DNA of 58,634 bases from Streptomyces albipurpureus. Lineage in GTDB: Bacteria > Actinomycetota > Actinomycetes > Streptomycetales > Streptomycetaceae. The stretch is taken from assembly GCF_023701525.1 (NCBI RefSeq), contig NZ_JAMQAW010000078.1, positions 50,537 to 109,170 on the forward strand, read 5' to 3'. The translations under genes and the position numbers were made by a program. A model generated the notes under the pieces. That model was not told the origin of the DNA, searched no databases, and worked only from the letters and a program-made list of their open reading frames with translations. Position 1 is the stretch's first letter; each line of letters starts with the position of its first letter. Below are positions 1 to 7,534 of the stretch, piece by piece.

Positions 1-109
1 CCGCGGCCGGGACCACCCCCGTACAGAGCAGTGCGCCCAGGATCACGCCGGCCGTAGTACCCCGGCGATGCCGCCTACGCATACGGCGTTGGGACTGGTA
101 GGCCCGCAT
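1..109 (-). CDS. Secreted protein, N-terminal end only
   Basis: The minus strand opens at an ATG at 107-109 and stays open to the window edge, giving 36 residues. They begin with an unusually Arg-rich n-region (MRAYQSQRRMRRRHRRG) followed by a hydrophobic stretch (AGVILGALLCTGVVPAA), which is a textbook actinomycete Sec signal peptide. The mature protein lies outside the window, so its function cannot be given. It belongs with the other exported proteins encoded in the first 10 kb. Confidence 0.55.
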   Translation of the reverse strand, partial: MRAYQSQRRMRRRHRRGTTAGVILGALLCTGVVPAA

Positions 110-201
110 GTTGAGGTGTCGCGTATTCGCGGCTGAGGCCCACGGACCGTGACGCTGGGTGAGAAGTCGGGCCGGTTGATCGGGTCTGGCATGATCGCGC
201 G

Positions 202-783
202 GTGAGTGATGCGAGGCTGCTGGCCGTGGAGGCCGTTGAGTCACATGTCCGTGCGTTCTTCGAGGGGCATTCCGTTGAGGTCGTCGTCTGCGACCTGGGG
301 CCGGAACGGCGCGAGGTTCTGCCCGGCCTGCGGGTTCTCGTTGTCGGCCCCGGTCCGCGCAGCGATAGCTGGGCCTATGTGACCCGCCGGGTGCTGGGCC
401 GCGATGGAGAAGGACGGTCATGGGCTTGAGTTCGTCATTACCGCCCACGTCCGCGACCAGCAGTTCATCGACCTCATGGCCATGATCACGTACTACCACT
501 GCAGTGGCCATCAGCTCAACCTGGAGCACAGCATGCCGATCGGCGAACCACGGGTGCCGGGCTCGAACTGCGACCACCTGCTGATCAGCCTGCCCTATCT
601 CCACGGACCTGACTTCGAACACTGTCCGCTGCCCGGGGGGGGCACGCCCGCATCCTGTGGACCTTGCCTGTGACGGCCGCCGAAATCGAGCTCCGCAGGC
701 ATCACGGTCATGAGGCGTTGGATCACCTCTTCAACGAGGCGGAGATCATTCCCACTGACCTTTTTCGGGCATCGGCCGTGTGA
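202..783 (+). pseudogene. SUFU-domain (suppressor of fused) family protein, two frameshifts
   Basis: A GTG at 202 starts a protein beginning MSDARLLAVEAVESHVRAFF. The reading frame shifts near 387 (one extra C in gacccgccgg) into the frame carrying MEKDGHGLEFVITAHV and LLISLPYLHGPDFEHCPLPGG. It shifts again in the run of eight G at 635-642 into HARILWTLPVTAAEIEL, ending FNEAEIIPTDLFRASAV and TGA at 781-783. Joined, the three pieces form one continuous SUFU-domain protein of about 190 aa; in Streptomyces these are cytosolic proteins of unknown role. Both shifts are single-site indels, one of them in a homopolymer, so sequencing error is a real alternative to decay. Confidence 0.7.
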
Positions 784-1163
784 GACAACGACCGAACCTC
801 TCCCGGCGCCCTCCTGGGACATCCGGGCAGCAGGGGGCCGCCTATACGCTCATCACGGCCACCCCGGATGGCGGCGGCAGTGCGGCGGGGGCGGCGCAGG
901 AGCCCCCTCGCCTCCGATCCAGGGCTTCTGCCGCGGGCACCGGACCGGTGGGACCGGCACGGCCGGTGCGGTGCGGGGCCCGGAGCGGCAAGGGCTGGTC
1001 TCCGTGCCGCGCGCACCAGCCTGTCTCCGGAGCGGTCCCCGCCCGTCTGGGGATTGAAGCGCGGATCCGCCGTGCCTCTCGTCTTCAGGGCTGCCGTCAC
1101 CGCCCTCCACTCCGCCTCACAATGAATGGGGTGTAGGCAGGGTCACGGGTTGTGGTCAGCTGG
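784..1163. other. Gene-free stretch between SUFU pseudogene and secreted-protein gene
   Basis: No frame on either strand gives a recognisable protein; the open frames here are Arg/Pro-rich as expected from random GC-rich sequence. Three copies of tggtcagc lie in tandem at 1153-1176, the third imperfect, spanning the 3' end of the following minus-strand gene. Confidence 0.4.
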
Positions 1164-1745
1164 TCAGCTGGTCAGGAGGAGGCTGTCGACGAGGCCGGTG
1201 GTGCCGGAGATCGGTGTGCCGAGGAGGCAGCCGATGACGCTGCCGACGTAACTGACGCCGGAGGTGATTTTGGTGGCGGCGTCGCCGAGGTAGCGGCCGG
1301 AGGTGACGGTGCCGGTGAAGACGATGGTCTGCGCGACGACGGTGGGCTGGGACCAGGTGATGACGCTGCTTCCGCCGGTGGGGTCGAGCCAGGTCACGGT
1401 CTCCGTCTCGGGCGGGCCCGCGGCGAGGGGGATGCACGAGATGGTCAGGGTACTGCTCGCGCTGCCGCTCCCGGTCGAGCCGATCGCACAGGTGTTGTAG
1501 GTGTAGGTGGCTGTCCCGGTGACGCTCTGCGGGGTGAGGGTGATGGCGGGGCTGAAGGTGCGGGAGAAGCTGCCGAGACATTCCACGTCGATACCCGCGG
1601 CCTTCGCGGGTTTCGCGGCTTTCGCGGGGACTGCGGCTTTCGCGGGCTGCGCCGTCGTGAGGGAGGCACCGGTAAGGAGGAGCAGGGCGGCGATTCCGAA
1701 CGTACCGGCTCGCCGGCCGGCCGTGATGCGGGCAGTGGCGGACAT
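1164..1745 (-). CDS. Small secreted protein of unknown function
   Basis: This 193-aa protein is read from the ATG at 1743-1745, which has GAGGAC about 4 bases upstream; the frame is open further upstream but that part is Pro/Arg-rich and not protein-like. Residues 1-33 are a signal peptide (RITAGRRAGTFGIAALLLLTG, cleavage near TTAQPAKA). A short Ala/Lys/Pro linker with repeated PAKAAKPAKAA follows. The mature part is Ser/Thr/Gly-rich and beta-like, with four cysteines (ECLGS, NTCAIG, ISCIPL, IGCLLG) that could form two disulfides outside the cell. I do not recognise the family. It lies downstream of the glycine-rich secreted protein on the same strand after a 322-base gap, so it probably has its own promoter. 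Confidence 0.7.
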   Translation of the reverse strand: MSATARITAGRRAGTFGIAALLLLTGASLTTAQPAKAAVPAKAAKPAKAAGIDVECLGSFSRTFSPAITLTPQSVTGTATYTYNTCAIGSTGSGSASSTLTISCIPLAAGPPETETVTWLDPTGGSSVITWSQPTVVAQTIVFTGTVTSGRYLGDAATKITSGVSYVGSVIGCLLGTPISGTTGLVDSLLLTS

Positions 1746-2067
1746 CTGGTCCTCGTCTCTGTGGGGGGGCGGCCCCCGGGACTCACCGAGGGTCCGTGAC
1801 TCTGTGCTGGGGAACGTACCGCCGTCCCGCCGGGCCGGAAAGGAGAGGCTCTGCCCGCAGACGCAATACGGCCAACACCACAGGTACGGCGGGGTCCCGC
1901 GTGTCCCGTGACGCTCCCCCATCACCTTCGGGCCTGCGAGCTGTGGTCTGCCGTCGGGGCTGATCGACGTCGTGAACTCCCCCTCAGCAGACCTGATACC
2001 GGGACTCGCCGCCCCCGGGGGATGCGGGGCGGCAGGACGGTTCCCGGGCCGGGGGGATGCGGAACGG
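1746..2067. other. Intergenic gap between two secreted-protein genes
   Basis: This 322-base gap holds no supportable gene on either strand. It must contain the 3' region of the glycine-rich gene and probably the promoter of the 193-aa secreted protein, but I cannot point to a convincing -10/-35 pair. Confidence 0.35.
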
Positions 2068-3198
2068 TCACCAGGCGATGACGACCAGTCCCGGGGCGCC
2101 GGCCTGTGCCGCGCGTCCGTCGGCGCCGTTGCCTCCGGGCTCTCCGTTGACGATTCGCTGCTGTCCGGAGCTGTCGCGGTAGGTGTAGCCGCCGTTGCCG
2201 CCCTTGCCGCCGGTCCCGCCACCGCCGCCGGTCCCGCCGCCGTAGCGGACGCTGTCGGGCACGTGGAAGTCGGTTCCGTCGGGCAGGGTCACCCGGGTCA
2301 CGGGCAGGGCGCCGCCCCCACCGCTGTCGCCCGCGCCTCCGCCCGCGCCTCCGCTCGACCCACGTACCGTGGTGCCGTTGTTCCCGGGCACTCCCCTTGA
2401 GCCCCGGGAACCCTTGGCGCCGTCCACGATGTTCTGCCCCGCGCTGGTGCAGGTGCTGCCGTTGACCGAGGTTCCGGCGTCTCCGCTGTCCCCGCCAGCC
2501 CCGCCCTTCCCGTCACCGGGTGGATCATAATTGGGCGGATAGTTGGCCCATCCCCGGTTCCCTGGGGCGCCTCCACCGCCCCACCCGCCGGCCCGGCCCG
2601 GGTTGCCAGTCGCCACGATCTGATGTACCGCACCGGCCAGCGTGACCTTCGACAAGGTGCCCTCGCCCCCGCTCCAGCCGCCCACACCCCTCGTCGCGAA
2701 GGTCTTGATGGAGGGGATGCTGAGGCCACCGCCGTTGCCGGTTACCCCGCCCGTGCCGGACGCACCCCCGCCGCCGCCCGCACCCCCGGTGCCGGGGCCG
2801 GCGAGCAGCAGCCGCCGAGTGCTGTCGGTGAACTCAAGGTGGCATTCCACGAAGTCCCCGGCACCGCCGCCTCCGCCGCCGCCTCCGCCTCCGCCGCCTC
2901 CGCCGCCCAGCCGGGCGACATCCCCGCTCAGCGAGCTCACGTCATTGCTGCCGCTCCCGCCGCCGGCACCTCCGCCGCCCCCACCACCTCCGCCGCTGCC
3001 GCCCCACACGTACACGGTGACCTTGTCGACCCAGTCCGGCTTCGACCACGCCTTCACCTTGGTGTCCGTCGTGAACACCGCGTACCCGTGCGCTTCCTCC
3101 GCCGCGGCGGAGCCGGCCGGGACAGTCACCGAGGCCAGCACCGCCATCCCGCACACCGCCACCGCCGCCCGTGAACCGGGCCTGACACGTACCGTCAT
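2068..3198 (-). CDS. Glycine-rich secreted protein (Gly_rich_2-like)
   Basis: This 376-aa exported protein starts at the ATG at 3196-3198, preceded by AAGGAAG; an in-frame upstream extension lacks coding character. Residues 1-34 are a signal peptide (RPGSRAAVAVCGMAVLASVT, cleavage after AGSAAA). The mature start, ending in WVDKVTVYVWGGSGG, and the C-terminus (AQAGAPGLVVIAW) match the opening and closing strands of the glycine-rich domain family known from bacterial surface and phage tail proteins. Between them are long glycine runs, including one encoded by a GGN repeat around 2865-2908 that could expand or contract by slippage. Four cysteines are spread over the chain. It is probably a structural surface protein; no enzymatic motif is visible. 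Confidence 0.75.
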   Translation of the reverse strand: MTVRVRPGSRAAVAVCGMAVLASVTVPAGSAAAEEAHGYAVFTTDTKVKAWSKPDWVDKVTVYVWGGSGGGGGGGGGAGGGSGSNDVSSLSGDVARLGGGGGGGGGGGGGGGAGDFVECHLEFTDSTRRLLLAGPGTGGAGGGGGASGTGGVTGNGGGLSIPSIKTFATRGVGGWSGGEGTLSKVTLAGAVHQIVATGNPGRAGGWGGGGAPGNRGWANYPPNYDPPGDGKGGAGGDSGDAGTSVNGSTCTSAGQNIVDGAKGSRGSRGVPGNNGTTVRGSSGGAGGGAGDSGGGGALPVTRVTLPDGTDFHVPDSVRYGGGTGGGGGTGGKGGNGGYTYRDSSGQQRIVNGEPGGNGADGRAAQAGAPGLVVIAW

Positions 3199-3514
3199 AG
3201 TTGCTTCCTTTCTCTTCGCACCTCCGGATGCGGCAATCCGCACCCGGCACTGGTCTGCCCGCAGGCTCGCCGGTACCGCGCCCTGCTGCCGGCCCGGCGA
3301 CCGCATCGCCGGCGCCTGCCGTCCCAGCATCCGCACCACCGGTGTTTCCGGCCAGCCGCGCTAGGCCGAACAGCCTCGCTCCGGGCACTGCATCAGCCGG
3401 AACAGGGCCGGCCCGCCCGGCTGAATGCCCGTCAGAGCCTTGTCCATCCCCTGGACGCCTCCGCGACCTTCCGACGCGAATCAGACGGCAAGCCCCAGGC
3501 CATCCCGCTTCCCT

Positions 3515-3553
3515 GTGATGGCGTCCAGGAGCCCTGCTCCTGGACGCCATCAC
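3515..3553. terminator. Perfect 18-bp inverted repeat with 3-base loop
   Basis: The arm gtgatggcgtccaggagc at 3515-3532 is followed by the loop cct and its exact reverse complement at 3536-3553. No T tract follows on either strand, which is normal for Streptomyces terminators. It sits in a gene-poor gap, upstream of the glycine-rich gene and about 900 bases beyond the end of the minus-strand fibronectin-type gene, so it may be a leftover terminator of a lost gene. Confidence 0.6.
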
Positions 3554-4466
3554 CTTCGAACCGGTGTTCGCAGCACACGGCCCTCCGGCCACCCCGGCAT
3601 GGTGTGAGCAGATGAGTAGCAGCGGAGGAGACAGTGTCTCCACGGTCCGACCGGGGTGTGAAGGACCAGCGGCGTGCGGGGTGTCGCCATGCGATGCGCG
3701 GCCGCTGCGACGGCGCTAGGTCCTGCCGGCGTCCGGGAACGCGCGGACGGCAGCATCCCAGGGGCGGCAGGCGCGGCAGGCGCGGGGATGGCAGAGACCT
3801 GCCCCTGCCCCGGCTGGGCGATGACCTGCTCCCTGCCGGGTGGGCGGATGCCGTGAAGGCATCGTTCGGGTGATCGGGTGAGGGGCCGAGGGCGGGGCAG
3901 AGACAGTACCCGAACGGGCGGGGCGGCACCGGCGGCTGCGGTGCGGGCGCTCGGCTTTGAGGTGTTCGCCAAGGGCGGCCGGTGGCGGGTCCCGGCGGGG
4001 TCGAGCAGTTCGTCATCCATGTGTGGGGTCCATGGCTCCCGCCCCCTGACCCGACCGGCACCCGGACTCGCAGGAAGGCCCGGCCACGCCCTGGCTGCCC
4101 CGGGGCGCGCTGAGGGATTCCTGGGTCTTCGCCGTGCGACTGCGGGACCCCGCGTGCGGGGCGGCATCATCAGCGGCAGGAAAGCGCACCCGGTATCAGG
4201 CCGGTTCCGGCGCGGACGGCGGAGAGGGTGATGGTGTGGGCGGGGTGACCGGCAGGCTGGAGCCGGAGGCCGCCGTCGGGGACGTAACCTTCCGCGGGCG
4301 GCGGCCGTCGCCTGCGGGTGAGCGTACCGGTGATGCCTGCGGCTGCCAGGAAGCCTTCCGGGTCGCGGTCGCCCCGCCACTCCCACCGGGGCCGGATCAT
4401 CAAGGATCGGCCCAGTCCCGCCCGCCGACCTGTCCGGGCCGGCGGGCGGGGCTGGGCTGAGAGCCG
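3554..4466. other. Gene-poor 0.9-kb gap, possible gene debris
   Basis: No continuous, recognisable gene is present. Around 3940-4040 on the plus strand the fragments VRALGFEVFAKGGRWRVP and GGVEQFVIHVWGPWLPP lie in adjacent frames and look like pieces of one decayed protein. A minus-strand frame at 4170-4403 (77 aa) is open but has no ribosome site. I would not call either a gene. Confidence 0.3.
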
Positions 4467-7037
4467 TCAGAAGGCTCCGAGGTCGGCCGGGGGGCTCGGG
4501 GGGCTGATGCCGTACTGGTTGCTGGCGATGACCTGGACGTAGGCGCCGGGGGACTGGTGGATGAGGTCGATGTCCTTGGTGGTGTTGAAGGTGCCGGCGG
4601 TGGTGGTGCCCAGGACGTAGGGGCGGGTGCCGGGGAGGGTGAGGACGATGGTGTAGGTGATGTGGGGGTCGCCGCCGTCGTACTGGGGCGGGGTCCAGGT
4701 GACGTCGGTGTCGGTGACGTCAGCGAAGGCGCTGACCAGGCGGGGTTCGGTGGGTCCGGTGTGTCCGGCGCGGACGACGGCCTCGGCGGTGGCACGGGGG
4801 CATTCCCCGTAGGCTTCCTGGGTGGCGGTGATACGGGCGGTGCCGCCGAATGCCGTCGAGGCGTAGACGCCGTTCTGGTTGATGGTGCCGGGATCACCGG
4901 GGGCGAGACTCCAGGTCACCGGGGCCTCGCACCACCGGACACGTTCCAGGGTGAACTCGGCACGCTGGCCGGGTTGGAGGTCGCGCACCGGATTGTCGAT
5001 GTAGATACCGGGCCGCGGCCCCGCCTTGCTGTAGATCTCCTGGGAGATGTCCCCGAGCGGCACCCGGAAGCCCAGGGCCTCGGCCCCGGCGATGCTCACG
5101 GTGAGGTTGCCCGCCACTCCCACGGTTACGGACTCCGCTGGGTCCTCCGCCGGTGCGGCAACGATCTTGGCGTAGGGGGCGATCTGGAGGCCGGGGCCGC
5201 CGATTCCGTAGAGCTGGAGGTCGATCTCGACCGGGAAGGAGAACTGGGTGGAGATGTTGCCCGTAACGGAGCTCACGTCGGCGGTGGCCCGGGGGGCGGT
5301 GGTGGTGTTCTCGCCGTCCCAGGACCCGCCGCTGTAGGTGGCCCGGCCGCCGGCGGTCTGGGCGTAGGTGAAGTCCGCGCGGACGCGCAGGCCACCGCCG
5401 AGGGCCGTTTCCAGATGCAGGGACAGCGTCGGCACGATGACGATGGGGACCTCACCGGCCAGCAGCGTCACCGGCGGGAGAACGGTCTGCGCCAGCGGGA
5501 CACTGAGGACCACGGCTGCGGAGAGGTCGATCTCCGCCTGGAGGGAGGCCGTCACCTCGGCTTCGGCGGAGAACTCCATCTCCTGCACGCCCGCGTCGTT
5601 GGCGGTGAAGGTGAACTCCCAGTGCGGATCGACGACGATCGTCCCGCGGACCGTGCCCGACACATCGCCCGCCAAACCGCCGCCCCCCGGCCCGACGAGG
5701 GCCGCGAGCCCGAACGACATCTCACCGCGGCCGATCTGCGGACCGGGTGAGACACCCTGGTGGTAGACGGTGCTACCGGCCCGGTCACTGTCCAGGTCCC
5801 CGGCAGCGGCGACCTGGGCATGGTCGAAGACCTCGGGCAGGGCGGCGTCCTGGGTGGTGACGATGAGGGTGGTCCCCTCGGTACGGGTGGAGACGACCTT
5901 CCGCAGCAGCCCCTCCGGCGCCTCGCCGCCCGCAGCGGCGACCAGGGTGTCCCCGCGCCTGAGCGCCCGCAGTTGGGCGTTCGGCCGGGTGAACCGCAGC
6001 TCCTGCGTCTCCACTTCGGTGAGCTTGTCCACACTGTCTGCGGTCAAGACCTCGATGTCCTCGGCGACCTCGACCTTCGGCGACACCTCCTGCTGGGTGC
6101 TGGCGACCGGCCCCGCTCCGACCTCGTTGATCGCCGCCACCCCCATCCGGTACGTCCCGACCGGGTCCAGACCGGTGATCACCGCCTCCCGCGCACCGCC
6201 CCCGACGCGGGCGAAATGGCCGCCGATACCGACCACATAGGCGGTGATCCGGGGGCCGCCGTCGTCCTCCGGCGCCGACCAGCGCACCACCACCGCACGG
6301 TCACCCGCCCCGTGCGGGGCCGCCGACACATCGGTCGGCGCACCCGGCACCCGGTCGGGTGCGGGCTTCACCCCTGTCCTCTCCGCCGCCTCACCCCAGC
6401 CCGCCTCGTTACGCGCCCGGACCCGGACCGTGTAGGGGGTGCCGTTGGTGAGGCTGGGCACCCGAGCGGTGGTCTGCCCGACCCCGGTTTTCACCGTCAC
6501 CTCCTGATCGTTCTCGTCGGTCGCGGTAACCTCGTAGCCGGTCAGAACACTCCCGCCGTCGTCCGGCGGGGACCACTCCACCTCGATTGCCCCGTCCCGC
6601 CCGTGGACACGGTCCACGATGGGCGCGAGCGGCACCTGCGCCGGGCGCGGCGCGATCGCGTCCGAGGGCCGGGACGTGCGCACATACTGCGGATCGGCGG
6701 ACTCCTGCGTGACCGTGAACCGGTACGCGGTCCCGTTCACCAGACCCGGCACCCGCGCATAGCGGTCCTCCGCCTTCACTTTCACCCGGGCCCCGCCCGG
6801 TGTCGCGTGAACGGTGAACCCGGTGACCTCCTCATCGGCCGACCCGGCGACGAACTGCACATCGACCGCCCCGTCCCGCGGGAAGAGGTTCGTCACCACC
6901 GGGACCGGCTCCACCTCAGCCGCCCGCCCCACCGGGGCGGCGGACGCGTACGCGGTCCGCCCCGCCCCATCGGGGACAGCGGGCAGCCACACCGCCAGCA
7001 CTGCCACCAGCAGCACCCAGACCCGCAACCGGCCCAT
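4467..7037 (-). CDS. Secreted multi-domain fibronectin type III protein (paralogue A)
   Basis: This 856-aa exported protein is best started at the ATG at 7035-7037 (GAGGAG 11 bases upstream); a GTG at 7047-7049 is the alternative. Residues 1-32 form a signal peptide. Three fibronectin-III-like modules follow: about 46-120 (FPRDGAVDVQFVAG), about 137-225 (VEWSPPDDGGSVLTGYEVTA) and about 228-320 (VVRWSAPEDDGGPRITAYVV). A long beta-rich region of about 430 residues comes next (LRRGDTLVAAAGG, IAPYAKIVAAPAED). A last module carries VTWTPPQYDGGDPHITYTIV and VIASNQYGISPPSPP. No membrane anchor or LPXTG motif is seen at the C-terminus, so it is probably released or bound non-covalently. It aligns end to end with the divergent gene starting at 7535. 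Role unknown; adhesion or matrix is only a guess. Confidence 0.8.
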   Translation of the reverse strand: MGRLRVWVLLVAVLAVWLPAVPDGAGRTAYASAAPVGRAAEVEPVPVVTNLFPRDGAVDVQFVAGSADEEVTGFTVHATPGGARVKVKAEDRYARVPGLVNGTAYRFTVTQESADPQYVRTSRPSDAIAPRPAQVPLAPIVDRVHGRDGAIEVEWSPPDDGGSVLTGYEVTATDENDQEVTVKTGVGQTTARVPSLTNGTPYTVRVRARNEAGWGEAAERTGVKPAPDRVPGAPTDVSAAPHGAGDRAVVVRWSAPEDDGGPRITAYVVGIGGHFARVGGGAREAVITGLDPVGTYRMGVAAINEVGAGPVASTQQEVSPKVEVAEDIEVLTADSVDKLTEVETQELRFTRPNAQLRALRRGDTLVAAAGGEAPEGLLRKVVSTRTEGTTLIVTTQDAALPEVFDHAQVAAAGDLDSDRAGSTVYHQGVSPGPQIGRGEMSFGLAALVGPGGGGLAGDVSGTVRGTIVVDPHWEFTFTANDAGVQEMEFSAEAEVTASLQAEIDLSAAVVLSVPLAQTVLPPVTLLAGEVPIVIVPTLSLHLETALGGGLRVRADFTYAQTAGGRATYSGGSWDGENTTTAPRATADVSSVTGNISTQFSFPVEIDLQLYGIGGPGLQIAPYAKIVAAPAEDPAESVTVGVAGNLTVSIAGAEALGFRVPLGDISQEIYSKAGPRPGIYIDNPVRDLQPGQRAEFTLERVRWCEAPVTWSLAPGDPGTINQNGVYASTAFGGTARITATQEAYGECPRATAEAVVRAGHTGPTEPRLVSAFADVTDTDVTWTPPQYDGGDPHITYTIVLTLPGTRPYVLGTTTAGTFNTTKDIDLIHQSPGAYVQVIASNQYGISPPSPPADLGAF

Positions 7038-7534
7038 ACCCCTCACCACTCCTCAACGCAGGCGGTGGGCCCATGGCTGCCCCGGGCTGCTCCCGCACCC
7101 CACACCGTGACAGGCCCCGGACCTGTACCACCCGCACACCGGGCCACCCCCGGCGCCGATTCACACACACGGCCCCCTACCCATGAGCAGCCCCGTGCCG
7201 CCGGCGTATCAACGCTTGGTGACCGTCGGCGCAGTCCCGTCTTGTCCCTGTTCGTCCGGCCGCATCACGCCAGCCGCTCCGGGCGGACGAGGAGGCCGGA
7301 TGGGCCTGCCGCCGGGGGCGCTTCCTTTCGTGCGGGCGGCCTCGGGGCGCCCGGGGCCCCGCACGGCCAGAGAGCGCGGGGCAGCGGTCGGCTGAGGGGA
7401 TGGCGCTTTCGGATGATTGAGCGTGTCGGTGCGGTGAGGGCTATCGGGCCCGGGCACAGTGCCGCCTATACGGCGGTGCCCATCGGGCACGGGCCGGCCG
7501 GGGCCTGTCCGGCCCGGGAGGCGAGGAGCGGCTG
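7038..7534. promoter_or_regulatory. Shared intergenic region of the divergent fibronectin-III paralogues
   Basis: This region of about 0.5 kb separates the two divergent start codons and must hold promoters for both. Ribosome sites can be read at each edge: GAGGAG on the minus side just above 7037 and GAGGAG at 7523-7528 on the plus side, 6 bases before ATG 7535. I see no strong palindrome or consensus promoter in the middle and no gene. Confidence 0.4.

Noticed and set aside
2865..2908. Short trinucleotide repeat considered as a CRISPR or regulatory repeat
   Set aside because: It is GGN codon repetition within the polyglycine part of the glycine-rich protein; there are no spacers. I saw no CRISPR array anywhere in the window.
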